64,000 nt of DNA from AC-32 sp963736055 (GTDB lineage Bacteria; Actinomycetota; Thermoleophilia; Gaiellales; Gaiellaceae): the NCBI GenBank assembly GCA_963736055.1, contig CAVTNM010000001.1:248001-312000 (forward strand), in the 5' to 3' direction. The translations under genes and the position numbers were made by a program. Positions 1-7,297 of this stretch are shown here, in pieces (position 1 is the stretch's first letter; each line of letters opens with the position of its first letter). The notes under the pieces were generated by a model. That model was not told where the DNA came from and did no database searches. It saw only the letters and a list, made by a program, of their open reading frames with translations.

Positions 1-311
1 TCTCCGCTCCGGCGCTCGAGACGCTGGCGATCGTCGCCTACCTCGGGCCGGTCAGCCGGCCGGAGATCGCCCGGATCAGAGGCGTCGCCGCGGACTCGGT
101 CGTGGCAGGGCTCGTGGAGCGGGGGCTGATCGCGGAGGCTGGGCGCGAGGACGGCGTCGGCGGGGCGATCCGCTACCGGACGACGCCGCTCTTCGAACGG
201 GTCTTCGGGCTCGACTCGCTCTCGGCGCTTCCGCGCCTGGACGACCTCGGCGACAGCACGGACGAGATCCGCACCCGGCTCGAGTCGGTCGCGGAGCGCC
301 GCCCCGCCTAG
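1..311 (+). CDS. scpB: Segregation and condensation protein B, C-terminal part
   Basis: This is the 3' end of a gene whose start lies outside the window; the reading phase begins at base 3. The visible ~102 residues begin SAPALETLAIVAYLGPVSRP, which matches the second winged-helix domain of ScpB, the kleisin-interacting subunit of the SMC-ScpAB condensin complex that compacts and segregates the chromosome. The smc gene itself is present at 46.4 kb. The neighbour downstream is an RluB-type pseudouridine synthase, and scpB-rluB is a widely conserved pair. The tail after the winged helix is short and acidic or arginine-rich. The family call is confident; only the C-terminal third can be seen. 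Confidence 0.88.
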   Translation, partial: SAPALETLAIVAYLGPVSRPEIARIRGVAADSVVAGLVERGLIAEAGREDGVGGAIRYRTTPLFERVFGLDSLSALPRLDDLGDSTDEIRTRLESVAERRPA

Positions 312-319
312 CCGTCTTC

Positions 320-325
320 TAGAGT
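320..325 (+). promoter_or_regulatory. Putative -10 element (TAGAGT) of a leaderless promoter
   Basis: TAGAGT ends 8 nt before the GTG at 334. This is the same hexamer-to-start spacing seen before aroF, rpmB, rpmF, metK and others in this window. It supports the small ORF at 334 as a real gene. No convincing -35 is visible. Confidence 0.45.
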
Positions 326-333
326 TCGTTGGA

Positions 334-528
334 GTGAAGGAGATCTGGACCGGTCGGGTTGCCCGCGCCGCAGGGCGGTACGGCGAGCACGCTCCGGCCG
401 CCGCGGTGTGCTGCAACGCCTGCCGGACCTGTGTCACGACCAACCTGATCGGGCTGGCGACCGCCGCGGTTGGGGCGCTGGGCCTGGGCGCCGCTCGGCT
501 CGTCCGGCGACACCCGCGGGCCTCCTAG
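334..528 (+). CDS. Small Cys-motif membrane protein, unknown function
   Basis: This 64-residue protein is not one I recognise. Residues 26-33 read CCNACRTC, a tight CC-x2-C-x2-C cluster. It is followed by one hydrophobic segment (about residues 36-57, LIGLATAAVGALGLGAARLV) and a short basic tail, so a cytoplasmic Cys cluster with a single membrane anchor is likely. The GTG start was chosen because a TAGAGT hexamer lies 8 nt upstream, matching the leaderless pattern of confirmed genes nearby, and because there is no Shine-Dalgarno sequence. An antisense frame of similar length exists but has no comparable features. The Cys cluster could bind a metal or be redox active; that is inference. Confidence 0.5.
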   Translation: MKEIWTGRVARAAGRYGEHAPAAAVCCNACRTCVTTNLIGLATAAVGALGLGAARLVRRHPRAS

Positions 529-545
529 CCCTCGAACGTGTCCGA

Positions 546-568
546 ACCGGCCATGTCCCATGGCCGGT
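546..568. terminator. Perfect hairpin after the small membrane protein gene
   Basis: Two perfectly complementary 10-nt arms (accggccatg and catggccggt) are separated by 3 nt. It starts 18 nt after the stop at 528 and has no T-run, so it could be a bidirectional terminator or a repeat unit adjoining the repeat at 573. Confidence 0.45.
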
Positions 569-572
569 GAAC

Positions 573-649
573 CCGGCCTCCTCCCCGCTGAAGAGCCTAA
601 TGCGGGCGGGCGCGCGTGTCTGTGACCATCTGTGCCGAACGCGTGCCGG
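573..649 (+). repeat. Dispersed repeat, copy 1 of a pair (other at 24858)
   Basis: The segment opens with the 15-mer ccggcctcctccccg and carries cgcgcgtgtctgt about 38 nt further on, then tgtgcc and gcgtg. The same ordered blocks recur at 24858-24930. The last 18 nt (632-649) also match, at 16 of 18 positions, the reverse complement of 8371-8388. It ends exactly at the stop codon of the GYD gene. Confidence 0.6.
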
Positions 650-940
650 TCAGATGCGGCGGATGATCGCCTCGGCCTCGTCGCGCGTGAACGCGCGCAG
701 GGTCTCCGTGTGCTCCGCGCCGTGGCGCTGGAGCTTCATCAGGATCTCGGCGGCCGTGTCGTCGTCGGGCGCTTCGAAGATCTCGACCACGTCGTAGCGG
801 CCGAGCGTCACGTAGACGCCCATCAGCGTGCCGCCGGCCTCCTCGATGACCCGCTCACCCTCCTCGACCCGCTCGCGCCAGGCGGGCAGGCCGGCGACGC
901 CTTGCGAGGTCCAGCGCATCAGCGTCACATAGTGCGGCAT
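650..940 (-). CDS. GYD domain protein
   Basis: A 96-residue single-domain protein starting MPHYVTLMRWTSQG with the family hallmark GVYVTLGRYDVVEIFEAPDD in the middle. GYD proteins are small dimeric alpha/beta-barrel proteins of unknown role. The ATG at 940 is preferred over an in-frame upstream start at 1030 because the upstream 30 codons run through a hairpin repeat (944-1011) and have no family similarity. It is transcribed away from the pseudouridine synthase gene. The family call is good; function is unknown. Confidence 0.8.
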   Translation of the reverse strand: MPHYVTLMRWTSQGVAGLPAWRERVEEGERVIEEAGGTLMGVYVTLGRYDVVEIFEAPDDDTAAEILMKLQRHGAEHTETLRAFTRDEAEAIIRRI

Positions 941-943
941 CAA

Positions 944-1011
944 CCGCGAAAAATGCTCTGCATTTTCCGCGGGGTCAAGTTTGTCCTTCGCTTCGCTCGG
1001 AGGACTTGAGA
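944..1011. repeat. Hairpin-rich repeat between GYD gene and rluB
   Basis: One near-perfect inverted repeat has 12-nt arms at 944-955 and 961-972 (one mismatch) around a 5-nt loop. A second, weaker inverted repeat follows at about 976-1008, with outer arms caag/cttg and inner tcc/gga around a cttcgcttcgctc centre. It lies just upstream of both divergent genes. It resembles REP-type elements; no transposase is present. Confidence 0.55.
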
Positions 1012-1038
1012 GGCAGATTCCACGAAACAATCCCCGGA

Positions 1039-1785
1039 ATGCGCCTGAACGCCTACCTCGCCCGAGCCGGAGTCGCCTCGCGGCGCGGCGCCGACGAGCT
1101 GATCAAGGCGGGCCGCGTCGCCGTCAACGGCCAGCCGGGTCAGCTGAACACCTTCGTGGCAAAGCGCGACCGGGTCGAGCTCGACGGCCGCCCAGTCGAG
1201 CTTCAGCCGCTCGCCTACGTCCTCCTGCACAAGCCTCCGGGCGTGGTCACGACCGCGCGTGACCCGCAGGGCCGGCGAACCGTCGTCGACCTGGTCGACC
1301 ACGCTGCCCGCGTCGTCCCGGTCGGCCGGCTCGACGCAGACACGACCGGCGCGCTCCTGCTCACCAACGACGGTGAGCTCGCGCACAGGCTTGCGCACCC
1401 GCGCTACGAGGTCGAGAAGGTGTACGTCGCCGAGGTCGAGGGCGAGCCGTCCGACGAGGCGCTCGAGCGCCTCCGGGGCGGCGTCGAGCTCGACGACGGG
1501 CCGACGGCTCCCGCGCAGGCCCGCCGACTGGGCCCGGGCCGGGTCGAGCTCGTGCTGCACGAGGGCCGAAAGCACCAGGTCAAGCGCATGTGCGCGGCAG
1601 TCGGCCACCCGGTCATCCGGCTTCACCGCAGCCGTTACGCGGGGCTGACGCTCGAAGGGCTCGAGCCCGGCGCGTGGCGCGAGCTCGAGCCCTCCGAAGT
1701 AGTGCTGCTTAAGTCATCGCGGCCAGCGCGCGGGCCTGGACGATCAGGGCCTGCGCCTGCGCGATCCAGGCGTGAGCCTGGTTGA
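1039..1785 (+). CDS. rluB: rRNA pseudouridine synthase, RluB/RsuA family
   Basis: A 248-residue enzyme that isomerises a specific uridine of ribosomal RNA to pseudouridine. An S4 RNA-binding domain (about residues 1-45) is followed by the catalytic domain with GRLDADTTGALLLT, whose Asp99 is the expected catalytic aspartate, and RKHQVKRMCAAVGHPV near the end. The ATG at 1039 gives the normal S4 N-terminus MRLNAYLARAG; an in-frame upstream start would only add repeat-derived sequence. Its 3' end overlaps the convergent phosphoesterase gene by 77 bp, so the last ~25 residues (Arg/Pro/Gly-rich) may be an unselected extension. The exact rRNA target (RluB versus RsuA type) cannot be fixed from sequence. 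Confidence 0.87.
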   Translation: MRLNAYLARAGVASRRGADELIKAGRVAVNGQPGQLNTFVAKRDRVELDGRPVELQPLAYVLLHKPPGVVTTARDPQGRRTVVDLVDHAARVVPVGRLDADTTGALLLTNDGELAHRLAHPRYEVEKVYVAEVEGEPSDEALERLRGGVELDDGPTAPAQARRLGPGRVELVLHEGRKHQVKRMCAAVGHPVIRLHRSRYAGLTLEGLEPGAWRELEPSEVVLLKSSRPARGPGRSGPAPARSRREPG

Positions 1786-4189
1786 CGTTGATCGGCGTGT
1801 TGTGGAATGCCGCGGCATCGAGCGCCCCGCGGATCTGCGAGGCGAGGGTGTCGCGCTTCGCCGTCAACGCGGCGATCTGGTCTTCGATCGACGCGTAGCG
1901 GCTGTCATCGCTGGCGGTCCCGCTCTTGATCGCCTTGGTCGACGCGATCAGCGTGCTGGCGGCGAACTCGCCGAACGGCGCGTTCAGCTGCTTGTACGTC
2001 AGGCCGAGCTTCCGGACGGTGTCGGCGTTCTTCCGCAACGAGCTCGGCAGGGCGTTCTGGTCGAGTTCGCCCGTCAGGACGCGTCCGTCGTGGACGTACG
2101 TGTCGTCGAGGCCGAGCAGGCTCAGCATCGTCGGCCTCGTGTCCGCGTGGTCTGCCCACGTGGTGTCGTCGTTCGTCTGCTGCTTCACGCCGGGCCCGAC
2201 CATGCCGAGCCACGTCGTGGCCACCTCCGGCTGGATCCCGCCGTGATTCCACGCGAACGTGGACGAGGGCGGCGTCGTCGGCACGGTGATGCACGGCGTG
2301 TTGCAGTTCGGAGCTGCTGCGAACAGGAAGTAGTCCGACTGCGCGAACATCGTTAACGTCGGCGTCCGCTGCGGGTCGGCCGTGACCATGTGCAGGGCCT
2401 TCATCTCGACCGGGTCGGCCAGAGCGGCCGTGATGTTCTCGTTCACCCCCGTGTAGGGGTTCGTCGCCGTCAGCGCGCCGACTCCACGGCCGAACGCCCG
2501 CGCGACCGGGTCGGTCCGACCCGGGTTACCGGTGACGTAGAGCGTCGGTGCCATGTCGGAGTGGATCGTGAACGGCGTCGTGATCCCCTGCTGGGTCGCG
2601 AGCAGGCCGGCAAGGTTGCCGTTGACCTCGCCCACGAGGCTGTAGTTGCACGGCGTGTTGACGCCGTCGCAGCCGGCCGGGGTCGGGATCGAGCCTGCGA
2701 AGTGGTCGCCCTCCTCGACGGTGAAGACGAAGAGCGTGTTCTTCTTCGTGATCCCGTCATGGGCCAGGCGGTCGAAGAACTTCCCGAACGCCTCGTCGTA
2801 GTTGTGCAGCTGCTGGACGTAGTCGGCTTCGCCCGGCCCGCGGGTCGCGTGGATCTCGCCCGCGACGCCGTGCTGGTCGTGTGCGTCCGAGATGTAGCCG
2901 AACGTGACCGGGATGCCGGCCTCTTGCATCTGCGCGACGTAGGACAGCGTGGTGGTCGCGAACAACCCGTCGAATCCCGGGAAGCCCGGCTGGCCGAACT
3001 GGTCGGTGATGGGCTGGCCGTTCAGGTTGTTCATCACCGGGTTGCCGTGGTTGATCGCGGGGTTGACGTACTTCGCCCCGAACAGGCCCTGGAAGCCGCC
3101 GTAGCCGCCGGGCTCGTCGGGCAGCTGGTCAGGCTTCGCGTGCGCGTTGCCGTCGCAGATGCTCTTCTTGGACTGCGAGCAGTGGATCCCGATCCCGACG
3201 AAGTCCGTCTGAGCCAGGTTCCTCGCCGCTGTGCCGGCCGGCGCGATCTGCGAGGCCAGCCCCTCGTTCCACTCAGGCGAGCCCTCGCCGAACACCTTGG
3301 TCATGTCACCGGCCGCGTCCGTCGCGTAGACGGTCACTGCACCGCCGCTCGGGTGTGCCTTCGTCACCGCGGTCGCGAGGTCGATCCCCGTCCCCGCGTT
3401 TCCTTCGGTGCCGACGGCCGTGATCTTGTCGAGCTCGGCGTTGGGCGTGCCGTTCTCGATCACGATCGGCTGGCCCGCCGAGAGGCCCGCGACGCTCGCG
3501 ACCTTGATGTTCGTGTCACCGGCGGCCGCCGCTGCGGCCAGCGTGGTCGGCGGCGTCCGGAAGACCGCCGCGTTGTTGTTCTCGAGCACGGTGTTCGCGA
3601 GCGCCGTCGCGCCCCAGTCGCAGCCGGCGCGCGTGTACGGAACCCACGGGGCGGGGGCGTTCTTCGGCGTCCCGCTGTCGGCGTTGACCATGTTGAAGTT
3701 GGTGTCCGCGGAGGGCAGCGGCGGGTTGTTAGCCGCGTTGCCGCCGTCCGTGCCGTCGGTCCAGTACTTGAACGACGACGAGCTCAGGGTGGTGCCGTCC
3801 GGCTTGAAGAACCGGTACGAGTTGGCGACCGGCTGTCCGTGGCGATCCGAGTACATGCCGCTCAGGTCGGTGAGGATTCCGTTCGCGGTGTGCGAGATCA
3901 GCACGGTGTGGTCGTTGGTCATCAGCCTGCCGTTCCCGCGGATGAAGTTGAGCAGGTGCGGCATCTGCTCCACGTCGGATGGGACATTCGGGTTGTCCCG
4001 GAGGAAGTGGACGTTGTCGAAGATCAGGTAGACGACGTGCTTGACGCCGTTGTCTAGCTTGCAGTTGGACGTCGGCGAGTTCGGCGGGTTCCCTTTCGCC
4101 GACTGCGCGGTTCCGAGTCCGAGCACTGCGATCGCCGAGAGACCTGCGACGGCGAGCGCGACAAGGACGATCCTCGCTCTCCCTCTCAT
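1709..4189 (-). CDS. Secreted phosphoesterase/alkaline phosphatase-superfamily protein
   Basis: An 826-residue protein with an N-terminal signal peptide (basic MRGRAR then a hydrophobic stretch to about residue 28). The body has features of the alkaline phosphatase superfamily: VVYLIFDNVHF near the start, VEEGDHFAG around the middle, FAWNHGGIQPE and WADHADTRPTMLSLLGLDD towards the end, all rich in Asp and His ligands. About residues 215-285 carry a beta-rich insertion (GDTNIKVASVAGLSAGQPIV) that looks like a separate small domain. Secretion and hydrolysis of phosphate esters outside the cell are inferred. It is divergent from a second phosphoesterase at 4406, and the two are likely a functional pair. 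The substrate is unknown. Confidence 0.72.
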   Translation of the reverse strand: MRGRARIVLVALAVAGLSAIAVLGLGTAQSAKGNPPNSPTSNCKLDNGVKHVVYLIFDNVHFLRDNPNVPSDVEQMPHLLNFIRGNGRLMTNDHTVLISHTANGILTDLSGMYSDRHGQPVANSYRFFKPDGTTLSSSSFKYWTDGTDGGNAANNPPLPSADTNFNMVNADSGTPKNAPAPWVPYTRAGCDWGATALANTVLENNNAAVFRTPPTTLAAAAAAGDTNIKVASVAGLSAGQPIVIENGTPNAELDKITAVGTEGNAGTGIDLATAVTKAHPSGGAVTVYATDAAGDMTKVFGEGSPEWNEGLASQIAPAGTAARNLAQTDFVGIGIHCSQSKKSICDGNAHAKPDQLPDEPGGYGGFQGLFGAKYVNPAINHGNPVMNNLNGQPITDQFGQPGFPGFDGLFATTTLSYVAQMQEAGIPVTFGYISDAHDQHGVAGEIHATRGPGEADYVQQLHNYDEAFGKFFDRLAHDGITKKNTLFVFTVEEGDHFAGSIPTPAGCDGVNTPCNYSLVGEVNGNLAGLLATQQGITTPFTIHSDMAPTLYVTGNPGRTDPVARAFGRGVGALTATNPYTGVNENITAALADPVEMKALHMVTADPQRTPTLTMFAQSDYFLFAAAPNCNTPCITVPTTPPSSTFAWNHGGIQPEVATTWLGMVGPGVKQQTNDDTTWADHADTRPTMLSLLGLDDTYVHDGRVLTGELDQNALPSSLRKNADTVRKLGLTYKQLNAPFGEFAASTLIASTKAIKSGTASDDSRYASIEDQIAALTAKRDTLASQIRGALDAAAFHNTPINVNQAHAWIAQAQALIVQARALAAMT

Positions 4190-4405
4190 GAGTCCTCCTT
4201 CGTTGTGCGTCTCCCCTTCTGGCCGAATCTAGAGGACCTCCCCGCACCGCGACGAGTTGTAACCGCCCCGAAACTGTGGTGTACCGGCAATGCGATGAAA
4301 TGGAGTGCAGTTCCGCTCAGCGTTTGACTAGCCACGGGTGGCTTGCAAAGGTCGAGGCGCATCGCAAGTCAGGGGAGAGTTCACAAAAAACGGAGGAGGT
4401 CCTCG
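4190..4405. other. Divergent intergenic region between two phosphoesterase genes
   Basis: This 216-bp spacer holds the start regions of both genes. A ggaggagg ribosome-binding site is visible at 4392-4399 for the plus-strand gene, and an aggagg-like tract (plus-strand cctcctt, about 4193-4199) serves the minus-strand gene. The middle is less GC-rich than the surroundings. I see no clear operator; Pho-type control would be plausible but no Pho box is evident. Confidence 0.4.
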
Positions 4406-6223
4406 ATGCTCCGGCGTCTCTTGACGCTCGCCGCAGTGAGTACGGCGGCGGTTGCCGCGCTCGTGGTCTCGAGCGGCGCGGCCGCCAAGCCAGGGAAGGG
4501 CGACGAACAAAAGCTCAGCAAGATCGACCACATCGTCGTCATCTACGAGGAAAACCACAGCTTCGACAACCTGTACGGCGGGTGGGAGGGCGTTCGCGGC
4601 CTCTCCCACGCCGACGCGGCGCACACGACCCAGATCGGGCAGACCGGGGCGAGTACATTCGCGCCGTACCAGTGCCTCTACCAGGACGACGCGAACCTGC
4701 AGGCGACCTCGGCGGCGAACCCTTCGGGCCCGCTGAGCGCGACCTGCAACAACGCGACCGGGGGAACGTTCCCGAGTCATTTCACGAACGCGCCGTTCTC
4801 GATCGACGACTACCTCAAGGCTGACGACATCACGTGTCCGCCGGTCCTGACGGCGTTCAGCTTCCCGAACGGGATCCGCAAGCAGGGCATCAACCCGGCG
4901 ACCGGGCTCCCCGTGGCGGGCGCCCGCCCCGGCGGCTGCACGCGCGACATCGTGCATCGCTTCTACGAGGAGCAGTTCCAGCTCAACGGCGGACAGCAGA
5001 ACCGCTACGCGCTCCAGAGCGATGCCGGAGGGCTCGTGATGGGCACCTACGACACCACCAAGCTGCCGGTCTACCGCTACCTGCACGAGCCCGGGCACCC
5101 GAAGTACGCGATCCTGGACAACTTCTTCCAGGCCGCGTTCGGCGGCTCGTACCTGAATCACCAGTGGCTGGTCGCGGCCGCGTCGCCCGTCTGCAACGCC
5201 ACCAACGGCTGTCCGGCGAACGCGACCCACTCGGTTCTCGATCGCAACGGCAGCCCGACGCTGGTCTCGCCGCCCGCGTCGAACCAGCCGCTTGGAATGG
5301 GCGCCCTCTACACCTCGCCCGACACCGGCCTCGTAAACGGCGTGCTGACGCAGTCGTGCGGCCTGCCGACGACGCGCACCTGGCTCGCCTGCGGCGATTT
5401 CAGCGTAAACACGCAGCAGCCGCCGTTCCAGCCCTCGGGGCTCTTCGGGGCCAAGTTGCCCGCGCAGACAAATCCGACGATCGGCGATCGCTTGAGTGCC
5501 AAGCACGTCGACTGGTCCTGGTACTCCGGCGGCTGGTCGAACGCGAACGGCAACGTGGGCGCACCGGGCTGGACGAACGGCACCGGCCCTGCCATGACGC
5601 CGACCGGCTGCACGGACCCGAACGTCGACCCGGGCGTCGCGAAGTGGCCGGAGTGCCCCGACAACCTGTTCCAGTATCACCACCAGCCGTTCAACTACTA
5701 CGCCAACTTCTCCACGTTGACTTCGGCGGGCCTTGCGAACCGCGCGGCGCATCTGCGCGACGAGCAGGAGTTCATTCAGGACGCCGACAGCTCGACGAGC
5801 CACTGCAACCTGAAGCCGGTCAGCTTCATCAAGCCGATCGGTGAGGAGAACGAGCATCCCGGCTACGCGAGCGAGCCGGACGGGAGCGACCACCTCGTCG
5901 ACCTCCTGCAGTCGATCGAGAACAGCAAGTGCAAGAACGACACCCTCGTCCTCGTCACCTACGACGAGTTCGGCGGCCAGTGGGACCACGTCCCGCCGCC
6001 CGGCCAGGGCAACAACAACGGACCGCACGACGAGTGGGGCCCCGGGACCCGGATTCCGGCGCTCGTGCTCGGGCCGCACCTGAAGGGCCCGTTCGTCGTC
6101 GACCACACCGAATACGACACGACGACGGTGCTGTCGACGATCGAGCAGCGCTACGGTCTGGCGCCGCTCGGCACGCGCGATGCGGCGATGAACACCCTCG
6201 CGAACGTGTTCGACGCCCACTAG
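4406..6223 (+). CDS. Secreted phosphoesterase (phospholipase C/acid phosphatase family)
   Basis: A 605-residue exported enzyme of the PF04185 phosphoesterase family. A signal peptide (MLRRLLTLAAVSTAAVAALV, cut near AAAKPGKG) is followed by IDHIVVIYEENHSFDNLYGG, the family's N-terminal metal/catalytic motif. VTYDEFGGQWDHVPPP near residue 520 and GTRIPALVLGP then VDHTEYDTTTVLSTIEQRYGL complete the pattern. Members cleave phospholipids or phosphomonoesters outside the cell. The ATG at 4406 is chosen for the ggaggagg tract 6 nt upstream and the clean signal peptide. Cys residues are numerous (for example CTRDIV, CPEC-like spacings), which fits an exported, disulfide-stabilised protein. The substrate is not determinable. 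Confidence 0.83.
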   Translation: MLRRLLTLAAVSTAAVAALVVSSGAAAKPGKGDEQKLSKIDHIVVIYEENHSFDNLYGGWEGVRGLSHADAAHTTQIGQTGASTFAPYQCLYQDDANLQATSAANPSGPLSATCNNATGGTFPSHFTNAPFSIDDYLKADDITCPPVLTAFSFPNGIRKQGINPATGLPVAGARPGGCTRDIVHRFYEEQFQLNGGQQNRYALQSDAGGLVMGTYDTTKLPVYRYLHEPGHPKYAILDNFFQAAFGGSYLNHQWLVAAASPVCNATNGCPANATHSVLDRNGSPTLVSPPASNQPLGMGALYTSPDTGLVNGVLTQSCGLPTTRTWLACGDFSVNTQQPPFQPSGLFGAKLPAQTNPTIGDRLSAKHVDWSWYSGGWSNANGNVGAPGWTNGTGPAMTPTGCTDPNVDPGVAKWPECPDNLFQYHHQPFNYYANFSTLTSAGLANRAAHLRDEQEFIQDADSSTSHCNLKPVSFIKPIGEENEHPGYASEPDGSDHLVDLLQSIENSKCKNDTLVLVTYDEFGGQWDHVPPPGQGNNNGPHDEWGPGTRIPALVLGPHLKGPFVVDHTEYDTTTVLSTIEQRYGLAPLGTRDAAMNTLANVFDAH

Positions 6224-6246
6224 GGCTCGACGACACTCATCTGGCT

Positions 6247-6270
6247 GCGGCCCCTCTTCGGAGGGGCCGC
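6247..6270. terminator. Bidirectional hairpin terminator with TTCG loop
   Basis: Perfect 10-nt arms gcggcccctc and gaggggccgc enclose the exceptionally stable ttcg tetraloop. It lies between the convergent phosphoesterase (ends 6223) and trpS (ends 6278), so it probably terminates both transcripts. Confidence 0.75.
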
Positions 6271-6277
6271 GGTCGTC

Positions 6278-7261
6278 CTAGCGGGCGACGAAGCCCATGC
6301 GGTCGTACATCTGCTCGAGCGTCGGGGCCGAGGCCGTTCGCGCCTTCTCGGCGCCGAGGCCGAGCAGGCGCTCGAGCTCGCCCGGGTCGGCTCGCAAGTC
6401 GTCGTAGCGCTCGCGGATCGGGTCGAACAGGGCGACCACCGCTTCGCCGACCTCCTCCTTGAACGCGCCGTAGCCACCGCCGTCGAAACGGGCCTCGATC
6501 TCCGGGATCTGCTCGCCGGTCGCGATCGCCATGATCTCGATCAGGTTCGACACCCCGGCCTTCTGCTCCGGGTCGTGGCGGACGTCGGTGCCCGAGTCGG
6601 TGACCGCGCTCTTGAACTTCTTGCGGATCGTGTCCGGCGGGTCGAGCACGCCGACGGTTCCCTGACGTGTGCCGCCGGTGGTGGACATCTTCCGCTCCGG
6701 CTCCTGGAGGTCCATGATCCGGCCGCCGACCTCGGGGATCATCGCGTCGGGCAGCCGGAAGGTCTCGCCGAAGCGCGAGTTGAAGCGCTCGGCGACGTTG
6801 CGGGAGAGCTCGAGGTGCTGGCGCTGGTCCTCGCCGATCGGCACCAGGTCGGTCTGGTAGAGCAGGATGTCCCCCGCCTGGAGCACGGGATACGTGAACA
6901 GCCCGGCCGAGACGAACTCCTGCCGCTCGGCCTTGTCCTTGAACTGCGTCATCCGGCGCAACTCGCCGAAGCTCGTGACCGAGCCGAGCAGCCAGGCGGC
7001 CTCCGGATGGGCCGGGACGTGACTCTGGACGAACACCGTGGAGCGCTCGGGATCGAGCCCGGCCGCGAAGAGCAGCGCCGCGAGCGAGAGCGTCGACTCG
7101 CGCAGGTCGTCGGGGTCGTAGTCGCTCGTGATCGAGTGCAGGTCGACGATGCAGAAGAAGGCGTCGCCCTTCTCCTGCGTGGCGACGTAGTTCCGGATCG
7201 CGCCGATGTAGTTGCCGAGGTGCTTCGCGCCCGTCGGCTGGATGCCCGAGAAGATGCGCAT
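6278..7261 (-). CDS. trpS: Tryptophanyl-tRNA synthetase
   Basis: A 327-residue class I aminoacyl-tRNA synthetase that charges tRNA-Trp. FSGIQPTGAKHLGNYIGAI at residues 4-22 is the nucleotide-binding (HIGH-type) region of bacterial TrpRS, and LLYQTDLVPIGEDQRQHLEL is the tryptophan-site segment. The second ATP motif reads KMSTTGGT rather than KMSKS. Length is normal. The start ATG is 8 nt from a minus-strand TACGGT hexamer with no Shine-Dalgarno sequence, which indicates leaderless transcription. It is divergent from aroF, so tryptophan charging and aromatic synthesis share a 36-bp promoter region. Confidence 0.93.
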   Translation of the reverse strand: MRIFSGIQPTGAKHLGNYIGAIRNYVATQEKGDAFFCIVDLHSITSDYDPDDLRESTLSLAALLFAAGLDPERSTVFVQSHVPAHPEAAWLLGSVTSFGELRRMTQFKDKAERQEFVSAGLFTYPVLQAGDILLYQTDLVPIGEDQRQHLELSRNVAERFNSRFGETFRLPDAMIPEVGGRIMDLQEPERKMSTTGGTRQGTVGVLDPPDTIRKKFKSAVTDSGTDVRHDPEQKAGVSNLIEIMAIATGEQIPEIEARFDGGGYGAFKEEVGEAVVALFDPIRERYDDLRADPGELERLLGLGAEKARTASAPTLEQMYDRMGFVAR

Positions 7262-7269
7262 TTCGCCTC

Positions 7270-7275
7270 ACCGTA
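7270..7275 (-). promoter_or_regulatory. Putative -10 (TACGGT) for trpS
   Basis: On the minus strand TACGGT ends 8 nt before the trpS ATG. It lies only 7 nt from the oppositely oriented aroF -10, so each promoter's -35 region would fall inside or beside the opposite gene start. Confidence 0.5.
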
Positions 7276-7282
7276 GCGCAAC

Positions 7283-7288
7283 TACACT
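7283..7288 (+). promoter_or_regulatory. Putative -10 (TACACT) for aroF
   Basis: TACACT ends 9 nt before the GTG start of aroF. No ribosome-binding site lies between them, fitting a leaderless transcript. Confidence 0.55.
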
Positions 7289-7297
7289 GGCGAAATC

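Noticed and set aside
2390..4057. A 555-residue open frame antisense to the first phosphoesterase
   Set aside because: It is Arg/Val-rich without domain motifs and lies opposite a gene with clear signal peptide and phosphatase motifs; long antisense frames are expected at this GC content.
4328..6220. A 630-residue open frame antisense to the second phosphoesterase
   Set aside because: Low-complexity Arg/Ala/Gly composition and no recognisable fold; the plus-strand gene has the family motifs.
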